From contig NC_134662.1 in NCBI RefSeq assembly GCF_030463565.1, positions 4,503,001 through 4,567,000 on the forward strand: a DNA stretch of 64,000 bases, written 5' to 3'. The stretch's first letter is position 1. The number at the start of each line of letters is the position of its first letter. Under the pieces are notes generated by a model. It was given only the letters and a program-made list of their open reading frames with translations, did not search any database and was not told the origin of the DNA. Source of the stretch: Pelecanus crispus. Lineage: Eukaryota; Chordata; Aves; Pelecaniformes; Pelecanidae. The translations under genes were made by a program, and so were the position numbers. Of the stretch, positions 1 to 10,124 are shown one piece after another.

Positions 1-23
1 ACAGCAGCTCTTTGCGCCTGCAG

Positions 24-3000
24 GTGATGGAGGGAGAGCCTTATTACCATTTCAAACACCGCGGCACCAGGCCGAAAGCCTTAAGCAGACACTGGGGCTG
101 GAATATGCGCCTGACAAAAGAGCCAAAGGTAGGGAGGAGGTGGGGGGACCAAGGCACGCCATGCTGGGCAGGCTCCACCTGACACCAACAACGCTGCTTC
201 CCACCCAGGTCCTCTGGTTTGAGCAGCAAACCGTAAAGAGGCGCACAAAGAGAAGCATCAGCGTGGTGCCGACAGATCCCTGGTTCCATAAACAGTGGTA
301 CATGGTGAGATTTTGCTGCTCGCTCTTCTAATCCTTGAGCAAATCACCTCCCCGGCGTGTAAACAGGACTAATGCTGACTTGTGATGAGGCAGCAGAAGA
401 GTCCTTGAAGGTCACCCGCAGCCTGCTGCCCCGGGGCTGATCAAATTTAATCCGTTTTCCAGAACAATGACATCAGTCCCGATCTAAACATCCTCACTGC
501 TTGGAGCAAAGGGTACACCGGGCTGGGGGTCGTGCTGACCATCCTGGATGATGGGATCGAGAAGGACCATCCGGACCTGTCTGCCAACTATGTAACTACC
601 GCGGGCTGAGCAGCGTGGGCTGCAGGAACCCCTCCTTCAGGGCATGTTGACTCCAGGGGAGGGTGGGAGCCTTCATCCCACCAGTGGGACTTTGCAGTGG
701 AAACTCAGCCTCTCCGTGGCTAGACCAAAAGGTTTCGTGTCTCCCGCAGTGAATTTTCACATCAAGGAAACGTTTGAACTTGTACACGCTCAAGCCCCCG
801 AAATAGCTGTAATTACAGCAAGCTGCAAAGCCAGTAAAGCTGGTAAGCGCTCACGTGCTTCGAGAGCTCAGAGAAAAGAACAAGCAAACCTTGTTGTTGT
901 TTATAACAACATCCTTTCAGTGGTTTGCAGTTCCTCTCTCCTAACTGCGCAGCCAGTGAGGCTCACCCTCGGGTGACTCTCCACGCTGTGCTTTCTCAGT
1001 GAATGTGAGCCTGGGTACGATGAAGCAGTACAGCGCGGTGCCAAGTTATGCTCCTTTAGTGAAACCCCGTTTCCAACAACTCCAGGTTAACCCCAGGCAG
1101 TCGCTGGGTGCAAAGGGGCCCCCCCGTGCTCTCCGGGCTGGGCAGGCAGTGAGCTTGCGGGCGGGCAGGCAGGGCGATCCATGCTGCCAGACACCGGGCA
1201 AAGGACCAGGCGCCTGCGTCGAGCTGTCACAACCCGCGCCGAAAGGCAGTTTGCTCATGCTGGTGCCTCTTTTTGCAATAGGACCCACTGGCAAGTTACG
1301 ACTTCAACGGCAACGACCCCGATCCCCAGCCCAGGTACGCTGCCAGCGATGAGAACCGGTGAGTTTTGCTAGCTGATTGTCCAAGCAAATCTCTTCCCTG
1401 TGCTAGGTGCTTTATCTCTCCAGGGGCTGAGGCTGTCCCAGGCCCCTTCGCCCCTCGCAGAGGACGGCTCACAGGCTAACTCTGTCCCTCAGGCACGGGA
1501 CACGCTGTGCAGGAGAAGCGGCAGCTGCAGCCAACAACCGAATCTGCGGAGCAGGCGTTGCGTACAACGCCAAAGTCGGAGGTGAGCCATTGCTCTGGTG
1601 GGACAGGAGTTGTAAACCAGCTCTGGCACCCTGCGGGGGAACGCGTGGCCCCAGGCAGGGCTGCTCCGTGGGGAGCCGGAGGCTTGCAGGGAGGTAGAGG
1701 GTGCTGCGGTGTTACCGAACACCTGGCCACGGTGCAGGGCTCGGTGCTCCCTGGGGGTTTAACACCCACTGCGACACGGGGCTCCGGCAGCAGCACCAGC
1801 ACTGTGCAGGCTCAGGCTTCCCTGCGGAAGCGAGTGGGGCAAATGGGGTTAAAAGCTGGGAGAACTCACTGGGCTTAATTGCAAAGGGCTTAACAAGGAG
1901 CTTTGGGCACAGCCTGATCTCCTTAGGGCAGCATTGAGTGAAAGGTGCTTAATGCAACCGGGGGGATGAAGCAGGGGCCGGCAAGATGCCACTCAGCTTA
2001 TGTTCACATGGCATGTGCGAGGCTCCCGTCCGCCTGGAGCCGGCATGGCCTCCCGAGTGCTGCTGCCTCTCGGACGCTGCCACTCCTCATCCTGGCCCTA
2101 CAGGTGTGCGGATGCTGGACGGTCCCATCACGGACGTGGTGGAGGCTCAGTCCCTCAGCCTGCACCCCCAGCACATCCACATCTACAGTGCCAGCTGGGG
2201 CCCCGAGGATGATGGAAAGACCATGGAGGGGCCAGGCGTGCTGGCCGCGGAGGCTTTCTACAGAGGGGTCACCAAAGTAAGCTCGGCGCTGGCCTCGGGG
2301 ACCTCGTTGGCACGAGGACTCCCTGCTCACCTCCCTCTGCCTCCCCGCTGCCAGGGACGGGGTGGCCTCGGCTCCATCTTCATCTGGGCCTCCGGCAACG
2401 GCGGGATCAACTACGACAACTGCAACTGCGACGGGTACGCCAACAGCATCTACACCCTGTCAGTGGGCAGCGTCCTGGCAGGCGGCCAGAGGCCCTGGTA
2501 CGGCGAGGGCTGCTCCGCCATCCTCACCACCACCTACAGCAGCAGGACCACGAGCGAGGTGCAGATTGTGAGTGCTGTGCCAGCGCTGCCGGAGAAGCGA
2601 CCCTTAGGCAGGCACTGGTTCCCAGCACAAAGCAGGCTCATCCGAGCCCTCCTTACCCTGGGGAGGGAGAGGGAAGCTTTAAAGTGTCTGCATTAGACCC
2701 CAAAAAGCATGAAGGGACCCAGAGGGAGCATTTACTGAACTTACCCAACTCCAACCATTCCTACCCTCTGCTCCGGTAGCCAACAACAGTGCCGAGACCC
2801 CCCTCCTCCCCCCCAGGTGACCACCGACCTGCACCACCGCTGCACCGACAAGCACACGGGCACCTCCGCCTCGGCCCCGCTGGCCGCAGGAATGATCGCC
2901 CTTGCGCTGGAGGCCAAGTAGGTGCCATGTGGCAGCGGGACAGTCCCCAGGGAGCACCTGGTGACTTGCCGGGGCCCTGCAGGGACAAGGAAAAGGGACT

Positions 3001-5826
3001 TTGCTAGCAGGGAGGTTTGGGATTGCGGAGCTGAGGTCTCCCTGGGCTCTCGTGGGGCAGCCTCTTCTCCCAGGACGCTGCGGGAGAGAGGCCAGAGGCA
3101 GGAGGAGAGTTGTCTTCTGGAGGTCTCTGTTGCTCCCATTTCGGCAGTGAAGGAGGTTGTGGGGGGACCGGCTTGGAGCCAGACTTACCCACCTCAGAAA
3201 AGCCAGATCCCACCCTCAAAAAAAGCTAACCCAAAGCGGAGACCTCTGTCCCCAAGTCCTCCTTGCTTCCAGCCCAGCACTGACCTGGCGTGACCTGCAG
3301 CACCTTGTCATCAGGACCTCCAAGCCTGCTCACCTGCAGGCAGAAGACTGGGCTGTCAACGGGGTCGGACGCAAGGGTGAGTTCAGGGCTCAACCGCTGC
3401 CTGCCTGGCCCGCTCCTGCTTCCCTCCCCTGGTTCCGGGGGAGATGTGCTGCCCCTCAAATTCCTGCCAGCAGGCCTGGGGCAGGAGCCCCCGGGGCGCT
3501 CTCGGTGCGGAGGGGCTCATATGTCCTCTCTTGGGTGGTATCTGCTTTTCAGTGAGCCACCACTACGGCTACGGGCTGCTGGACGCTGGGCTGCTGGTGG
3601 ACATGGCCAAGGCATGGACAGGAACCCGGCCTCAGCGGAGGTGTTCGGTCAAGGCTCTTCATGCCCCCCGGTAAGGGGTGATATCCCCTGGGTCTGACCT
3701 CACACAGCGACTTTCTTGTAGCAAAGTCATGCTGTCCCCATTGCAGGAACAGAATCATCGAATCGTTTAGGTTGGAAAAGACCTTTAAGATCATCTTGTC
3801 CAACCATTAACCTAACACTACCAAGTCCACCACTAAACCAATTCAGGGCAGAGTCATAATTAATTTCATGTTTCCTGGCTTGGTGGCTGGATTATTTTTA
3901 ATGAAGGTAAAAACTAGGAATCATTAAGGTTGGAAAGGATCTCTAAGATCATCAGCCCAACCATCACCCAACACCCCCATGCCCACTAAACCATGGCCCA
4001 AAGTGCCACATCTGCCCATTTTTTGAACCCCTCCAGGGATGGGGACTCCCCCACCTCTCTGGGCAGCCTGTTCCAATGCTTGACCACTCTTTCCGTGAAG
4101 AAATTTCTCCTAATATCCAACCTAAACCTCCCCTGATGCAACTTGAGTCCATTTCCTCTCATCCTATCAATGGAACAAGCAATGCTTCCCAGAAACTGGT
4201 CTGTGCTGCACAGCTTCTGCTGTAATCCAGGGCTGTGCTTAGAGGCTGTGGTGGAGGGCAGGATGCCCTTGGACTTGGAAGAGATGCCCTCACCTCTGTC
4301 TTGTACCTGGTAGGAACATCGGCTCCAAGCTCACCATCTCTACAGACATCTCCTTCTGCTCGGGAAAGACCAAGCGGATCCGCTCGCTGGAGCACATCCA
4401 GGTCCAGCTGTCTCTGAGCTACAGCCGCAGGGGGGACCTGGTGATCGCTCTGACCAGCCCGATGGGGACCACGTCCACGCTGGTGACCGTGCGGTAAGGG
4501 CGCTCTGCGAGCTCGCAGGGAGCACGTTGCGATGAGACTTTCCAGCTGCTGGGGGGGCGGGGAGAGGGGGGTCCTCCTCTCACAGCCTCTCCCCCACACT
4601 GAAGTGGCTGCTTCTGGCCCCCCACAGGGAAGGGGCTCACTGTGCCCAAAAATCCTCTGCGGCCCCTGCTGTGTCTTGGCAAAGCCCCCTTATACCAAGA
4701 ACAGGGTGACTCTGGGGCCTCCTTGGGCTGCACCCCTCCCCTCCAGCCCCTGGGCTGTCACTCCCGGCTCTCCTCTCCTCCAGCCCGTATGATACCAGCA
4801 AGCAGGGCTACAACGACTGGACCTTCATGTCCACACACTTCTGGGATGAGAACCCCAATGGGACCTGGACGCTCCGGCTGGAGAACAAGGGCGATGCCTA
4901 TAACACAGGTGGGTGTCCAGGGCCCTGGGCGAGCAAACCCCATTCACCGAGGTCACCCAGTGCCCGGTTGTTCTTGCGCTCTTCTTTCCTCCTCTGATTT
5001 AGGAACTTGTTGGATTGTCCTCTTCCTGCTCCTCCTGCGCACACGGCCTGGCCAGAGCCCTCTTTTTCTGCAGGGCCATCTTTGGTTTTGAGGGTCTCCC
5101 CAGCCAGCACGCAGCCAGGAAGGGGGCACGGCTTGCTCTCCTCCACGTGGTCCCAGAGCTTCCAGCCCCGCATCCACCACCTTGCAGATCCCAAACCCTG
5201 GAGGGTGGGAACGCGGCTGCCATCAGCACCGACTCCTGTCCCTCCTGCCCCCAGGTCTGCTGACCAGCTTCATCCTGCACCTCCACGGCACAGACGAGGA
5301 CATGACGGCCAGGCGCTTCGCAGCCTCTGCCGTGGACGAGTGCATCAGGCGGGATGCGCAGGGAGCGTGCGAGGGTGAGTCTTTGGGCAGGAGGGGGCCG
5401 GTGCTCTCGGCCCCGCAGCCTGGCTCACGCCACCGTCCCTCCGCAGAGTGCGGCGGCTCTTTGTACGCCTACCGGCGCTCCTGCCTGTCCTACTGCCCTC
5501 CGCGCTACTACGGCCGTACCCAGAGAGCCGCCGCCACCAATGCGACCCACGTCTGTGCCGGCTGCCACCCCTCCTGCTACACGTGCCAGGGCGCTTCGGC
5601 CAACAACTGCACGGCCTGTGCCCTCACCAGCACCTTCGATGAGCTCGCCCACTCCTGCTCCCCTCCGCAGGGCTTCCCCCCCGAGCAGGGGCTGCAGAGG
5701 GACCTTCTCCCTGCCCTCATCTGTGGGGGCCTGATCCTCTCGGCCATCCTCTGTGTCATGTACCGTGTGGCCTTTTGCATCGTGAAACGTAGCTCCTGCT
5801 GGCACCTGGCTAGGAGGGCAGTGTGA
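24..5826 (+). CDS. PCSK4: Proprotein convertase subtilisin/kexin type 4, 3' part (5' exons lie outside the window)
   Basis: This is a furin-family serine protease that cleaves precursors after dibasic sites in the secretory pathway; PCSK4 is known mainly from germ cells. Fourteen exons join in phase to 669 codons: 24-128, 209-304, 463-591, 1282-1358, 1493-1581, 2104-2276, 2355-2567, 2817-2917, 3273-3376, 3553-3670, 4314-4493, 4784-4908, 5255-5374, 5447-5826. In order they encode the end of the prodomain with an RTKR|S autocleavage site, catalytic Asp (ILDDGIE), catalytic His (HGTRCAGE), oxyanion Asn (WASGNGG), catalytic Ser ([11 protein letters not shown]), the P domain, a short Cys-rich segment, one hydrophobic helix (about 23 residues from LLPALICGG) and a short basic tail. 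The signal peptide and prodomain start are missing at the window edge. Family membership is certain. The choice of PCSK4 over furin rests on the neighbouring ADAMTSL5 and PLK5. Confidence 0.9.
3741..4170 (-). mobile_element. CR1-type LINE 3' end with a doubled tail
   Basis: This lies in the PCSK4 intron between exons 3553-3670 and 4314-4493. On the minus strand it reads as the well-known CR1 3' end: GGTTTAGGTTGGATATTAGG, then an aacaggctgcccag block, and 'gatgatcttagagatcctttccaacc'-type terminal sequence. It then continues through about 95 bases of non-CR1-like linker into a second, shorter CR1-like tail that ends near 3750. It is 5'-truncated, as CR1 copies usually are, and has no coding capacity. 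The same composite occurs in the opposite orientation at 26455-26855. Confidence 0.85.
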
Positions 5827-5900
5827 CACCAGCCTGGGCTGCACGGACACAGGCAGATGGATCCCAGCCTGGGACAGAGCTGCCCTCACCCGGCTTCCAA

Positions 5901-5906
5901 AATAAA
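5901..5906 (+). terminator. PCSK4: PCSK4 polyadenylation signal AATAAA
   Basis: A canonical AATAAA lies 75 bases after the PCSK4 stop codon, giving a short 3' UTR. Confidence 0.8.
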
Positions 5907-7129
5907 TGGTTGTTGCCTTTCTGGAACGCCCTCCCTGAAGGGTGACTTCCCTTCCCAGCAGCGCCTGGGCTGATCCCACCCCATGAGTACAGCTCTGTGC
6001 GTGGGCAGAGACACGGGTGGTGGCTTCCCTCCCCGCCTGGCTCGTCCCCCCATATCCCCTGGGGACGTGAGCCGTGCTGGGGGGCCCGACCTGGCACGCT
6101 GCTGCGAAGGAGCTATTTCCAGAAGGGTCAGGCTGCGTAGCCGGGAGCCCTGTGGCCTTTCCCAGGCGCGGAGGGCCGTGGGGAGGAGGAGATGGGACAT
6201 CTCTCCAAACAGCTGCACCCGAGTGACCACAGCCAGCTCCTCCAGCACCAGCTTAGCCGCGAGCCCACGCGGCTTTTGGCAGAGCAGAGGCAGCCGGACT
6301 CCAAACCGCTGCTTGGGGAGAACAGCCCAGACCCACACCGCTGCCACACGGTGTGGTCTCCGGCTCTTGTTTACCGGCAGCCTTTAGTCCTTAAAAAAAG
6401 GGGTCCCAGGGGTTGTTCACCCATAGCCACCCTGCTTTCCCCCCCACTGCAGCAGCGGGGACGAACGCCCTGGGCCCTCGCTGTCCCATTAGGGCTGGCA
6501 GCGGCACCGCGGCAGCTGTGCCCCGGCACGCAACGCGGCACCAGGCAGGGCTGGGACGGGCACGGGGATCACTGCCAGCTGGGGCCCTCCCAGGGACACC
6601 GGCACCGCACGGGGCTCAGCCTCCCAACCGCAGCACCCTGGCTGCCGCGGGACAAGGCTGTGGCACGGCGAGGGCGGTTTGTCCCCCCCGCCGGCTGTGC
6701 CAGCCCCGAGCGCCGCGTGTTTGTGCGGCTGAGGAGTTACAGAAGAGAGCAAGACCTTTGTCCAAGTGTGTAATCAGCCGTGAAACCGGACCTTGGCCGG
6801 ACCTTACAGAGCACAGACGGGAGGGAGCCAGGACCAAGCTTTTCCCCAAGGGGCAGCTGAGAGCAAGGGGCTCTCCCCGGTGGGACCCCCCTCCCCGGGG
6901 ACAGGCTGGGGTCCACGCCTGTCAGTCTGCAGGGTGAGGTGAGCAGAGTGCGGTTGCAGACACCGAGGGAGGGGCCTGGGGGGGAACGGCTTGGCCAAAA
7001 AATCTGCCAGCCCAGCATCGCAGGATGAGTTAGAGCCTGGACACACTGGAGCACAGCTTCCCCCACAGTGGCATGAGCCCCACTGGCCCCTCCGAGGGGT
7101 TTTCTCCATCCCACTCTGCCCAGGCTGGC
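5907..7129. other. Intergenic, nothing recognisable
   Basis: GC-rich spacer between PCSK4 and the convergent phosphatase-like gene. In human, REEP6 follows PCSK4, but no REEP-like hydrophobic-hairpin exon was recognised here. The open frames are short, overlap in several registers and have no convincing splice structure. Confidence 0.5.
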
Positions 7130-8728
7130 CTAGTCCTTGGTGGGCAGCCTGCGGTGCGGGAACCGCCGCGGGATCTCGGTGCGCACGTCGTCCTGCACGG
7201 AGAGAGATGGGGATGGGGGGGGCCGGTGGAGCTCACACCACCCTGCCCCAGGAGCCCAAGGCGCCCGGTCCCCTCCCCATCCCCAACCCTGTGGTCCTCA
7301 CCGCCCGGCCGAGTTGTCCCAGCAGCGGGATGAGGCGCAGCAGCTCCTCGTCCCGCAGGTCCCCCCACCACCTCGGCACCGGGATCCAGTTGGCAGCCTG
7401 GGGAGACAGGGCGAGCGCTGGCCACGGAGGAGCCATTGCGGCCACGGTGCTCCCAAACCATGAGAGCCAGTGCTGCCAGTACCTGGGCAGGGAAGCCCTG
7501 GATGGTGTGGTCCAGGGCCACCGTCTTGGCCAGGTCCCTGCCCAGGGAGGTCAGGTCCTTCCAGTAGCAGCCCCGGGCGCAGAGGCAATCCCGCTGGGAG
7601 AGGCAGTGCCTGGAGGGGGAGGCAGAGCCCGTGGGGACCCATCCCTGCCACAGGAGAGGTCCCCAGCGGGGTTTCACCAAGACCATCACCTGATCAGCTT
7701 CTTCTTGGGGTCCAGCACATCCAGGACCTTCTCGGCATAATCCTGCTTGGCGGTTGTGAAGATGAAGATCTGGGGGAGCAGGTGAAGGTCTCTGCATGGG
7801 CTGCCCAAGTCCCCCTCACCCCAACACAGCAGCTCCCCGCAGACCCCGGGGGCTCCAGATACCTCATAGGTCTTGGAAAGGCTCTCCAGGAACTGCTGCA
7901 CGTGGGGACGCAGCTTCACGTGGACCTGGAAGGAAACAGCATTTCCAGGCAGCCCCAGAAAGCCACCAGCACCCATGGTGACCCCCAAGATGGGGGGCCA
8001 GCACCCCAAGCAGGATCCCAGGGGTCCCTCAGCCACCTTCTCCTCCAGCTACTAGGGAAGGACACATGCACAGAGGACACACGGACACTGTGGCTCTTCA
8101 CAGCCCTCTGTGCCCACCCCGGGGACCCAGCACCCCGCTGCCCCAACCTCAGCACGCAGGCACCCACCTCATATGAGTCTCCCTGGAAGACCGTGGTGAA
8201 GGCAGCTGCGGCACCCCGCCGCCAGCCAGCAAGCACGGAAGAGCAGACCAGGGTCCCCTCCTGCAGAACAGGGAGCAGAGTCAGACCCCAGCCCCGGGGT
8301 CTGCAGCCCCCCCAGACCCCCCCCAGCTCACCAGCTCCAGGACGAGGGTGCGCTCCGGCGTGCTGCGGGTCTTCCGCAGACCATCCCTGCCGGGCGCCGG
8401 GACCGCAGGGACCAGCCTGGCCGGAGGAAGGCAGAGGGTCAGTGGTGCAGGGGGGCTGGGAGGCCATAGGGACCCCCCCACCGTGTACTCACAGGCTGGT
8501 GGCAGCGGGGTCCGGGCACTCATCCGCAGGGATCCCTGAGAAGTAGGCACCCTTATAGTGGGGCTGCAATGGGGGGCTTGCAGGCTCTGTGGGACAGAGG
8601 GGTCCTGTCAGCGCAGCCTGGGGCAGCCCCCCCTTCCCCAGGCAGGGATTGCCCCGGGGGGGGGACACACTCACCCCTTTCCCCAGGGCAGCGGGGAGCA
8701 GATGCCGGCCGGCGACGCTCCCCTTCAA
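7130..8728 (-). CDS. CTD small phosphatase-like (CTDSPL2/SCP-type HAD fold) protein, probable pseudophosphatase
   Basis: The fold is that of FCP/SCP phosphatases, which dephosphorylate protein Ser/Thr through an aspartyl phosphate. Eight exons join in phase (transcription order): 8493-8563, 8332-8416, 8168-8260, 7863-7925, 7690-7769, 7483-7609, 7302-7397, 7130-7192; another probably ends at 8675. CTDSPL2-like blocks in order are TLVLEL-EGTLV, KLRPHVQQFLESLSKTYE, FIFTTAKQDYAEKVLDVLDP, YWKDLTSLGRDLAKT, ELLRLIPLLGQL and a DDVRTEIPRRF C-terminus. The nucleophile motif, normally DLDETL, reads ELEGTL across the 8332/8260 splice; both Glu codons are GAG. The DNSP motif reads DHTI. Lys of the KDL motif is present. 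On known chemistry the enzyme should be inactive. The N-terminus is unresolved: a basic ATG-started frame at 8954 (MAGLGMVTPRAKRPRRESSW) is a candidate first exon, but its phase does not join simply. The gene lies convergent with PCSK4. Confidence 0.75.
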
Positions 8729-9158
8729 GACGCAGTTTCGCCAGCCGGCCCTTCCCGGGTGTCACGGGTGCCAAGGGGGGACATGGGACATGATCCCAGG
8801 GGTCCCAGCCCCGTGGTGGGCAACACTCCCCTCCTCTCTGCCGGCTCTTGGCTCGCCGGCGAGCTCCAGCCTTGGTGGCCGAGAGCCCCAGGTCCCAGCT
8901 GCTCTCCCTGCGGGGTCTCTTTGCACGCGGGGTGACCATCCCCAAACCTGCCATGGCTGGGACACCCCAATGGGGACACCCAAAGGTGACAGCGCAGAGC
9001 CCCAGCCCTGGGGCTGCTGGGCATCACTTGCTCCAAAAGAGCTGCTGGGGGTGCTGCCCCACCCCAGGGACCCCCAAGGGCAGCAGCACACCCACCCCAC
9101 CCAGGGCCAAACCCCCCCAACAGCCCCAAACCAGCCATAGAGGGGTGCGAGGGGGCAC

Positions 9159-9165
9159 TTTTATA
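9159..9165 (-). promoter_or_regulatory. Possible TATA box for the phosphatase-like gene
   Basis: The minus strand reads CCTATAAAAG here, a good TATA match. Transcription would begin about 25-30 bases downstream, near 9130, about 180 bases before the ATG at 8954. This is inferred from position only. Confidence 0.35.
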
Positions 9166-9169
9166 GGGC

Positions 9170-9870
9170 GGAGCACCTTCCCCACCCTGATCACCCCAAG
9201 GTGCCTCCACTTGAGCACCCAGCAGCACCCAGGTGTTACTGGGACCAACTGGGGAGCCCAGTAGAGAGCCCCAGCTGCCCCAGGGCTCATCTCTGGCTGC
9301 TGGTGATTAATCACCCGTTACGCTAATGACTCTCCTGGGCTGGCAGCTGCCACTCAGGGCACCCCAGGGCACCCACCCCAGCCACCCCCCGGCCCCATGC
9401 CCAGTTTGGGAACAGTCACCAGCGACATGAGCTGGGAGAGCTCAGCTCTTCCCCAGCACCGGCTCCAAACCCAGCGCTGGATGGGTGCGAGACCACCCAG
9501 GAGCCCTGAGCGGGCGATGCGCCCTGGGGTGCCCCGCACTCCCGGGGTGGCCGTCCCCGCAGCAGCCCCGGGCACGTCCCGTCCCCGTGCGGGCCCCACG
9601 GTTGTGCCTGCCGGCCCGTGGGTTGGGTTACGGGCGAGGGGGCACAGGGAGGGACCCGCTCGCCTCCGCCGGAAGAGAGATAACCGGCGGGTCCCCGACC
9701 TCGAAAGGCAGAGCCTGGCAGGTGTCCATCTTGGGGACAAGGGACGGCATTGCTCGGGGGGCTCAGCATGGGGACGCGGGATGGGACCCCCCTGCCCGGG
9801 CACCCTGGGGTGGGGAGGGCAAGGGACACCCTGGGCCAGCTCCAGCCAGGAAGGCGCACGCGGCAAGCGA
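9170..9870. other. Intergenic spacer with a 14-bp homeodomain-like palindrome
   Basis: No gene was recognised. The stretch separates the phosphatase-like gene from the 3' end of ADAMTSL5. At 9302-9315 it contains the perfect palindrome GGTGATTAATCACC, followed by GTTACGCTAATGA, an AT-rich island in GC-rich DNA. Confidence 0.45.
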
Positions 9871-9883
9871 GGTGATATACAGG

Positions 9884-9889
9884 TTTATT
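9884..9889 (-). terminator. ADAMTSL5: ADAMTSL5 polyadenylation signal
   Basis: The plus strand reads TTTATT, i.e. AATAAA on the minus strand, about 240 bases beyond the ADAMTSL5 stop at 10125-10127. A poly(A)/poly(T) run lies beside it at about 9896-9908. Confidence 0.65.
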
Positions 9890-10124
9890 TTCTGCAAAAA
9901 AAAAAAAATAAATTACCACCTTCCTCCATCCCCCTGCAGCCAAGTGGACCCCAAGGACGGCGAAGATGCCCGGCATGGGGCAGAGGGCAGGACAGGGGGG
10001 CCCTGGCCCCTCCACGGGCATGGAAAGGGCTCGACGGCGCAGGGCGGGAGCGTTTCCAGCCCCCGGCTTCGCCCTCGGGGTCCCACCGGCCACCCCCTCC
10101 CCGGGCGATGGAGCCGGGGGGTGC

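Noticed and set aside
5907-7129. REEP6 orthologue expected from human gene order
   Set aside because: No REEP-type hydrophobic exons or splice pattern was recognised; either lost, moved or too diverged to see by eye.
7470-8546. 358-codon plus-strand frame
   Set aside because: Antisense shadow of the phosphatase-like exons, which have consistent splice sites and family motifs on the minus strand.
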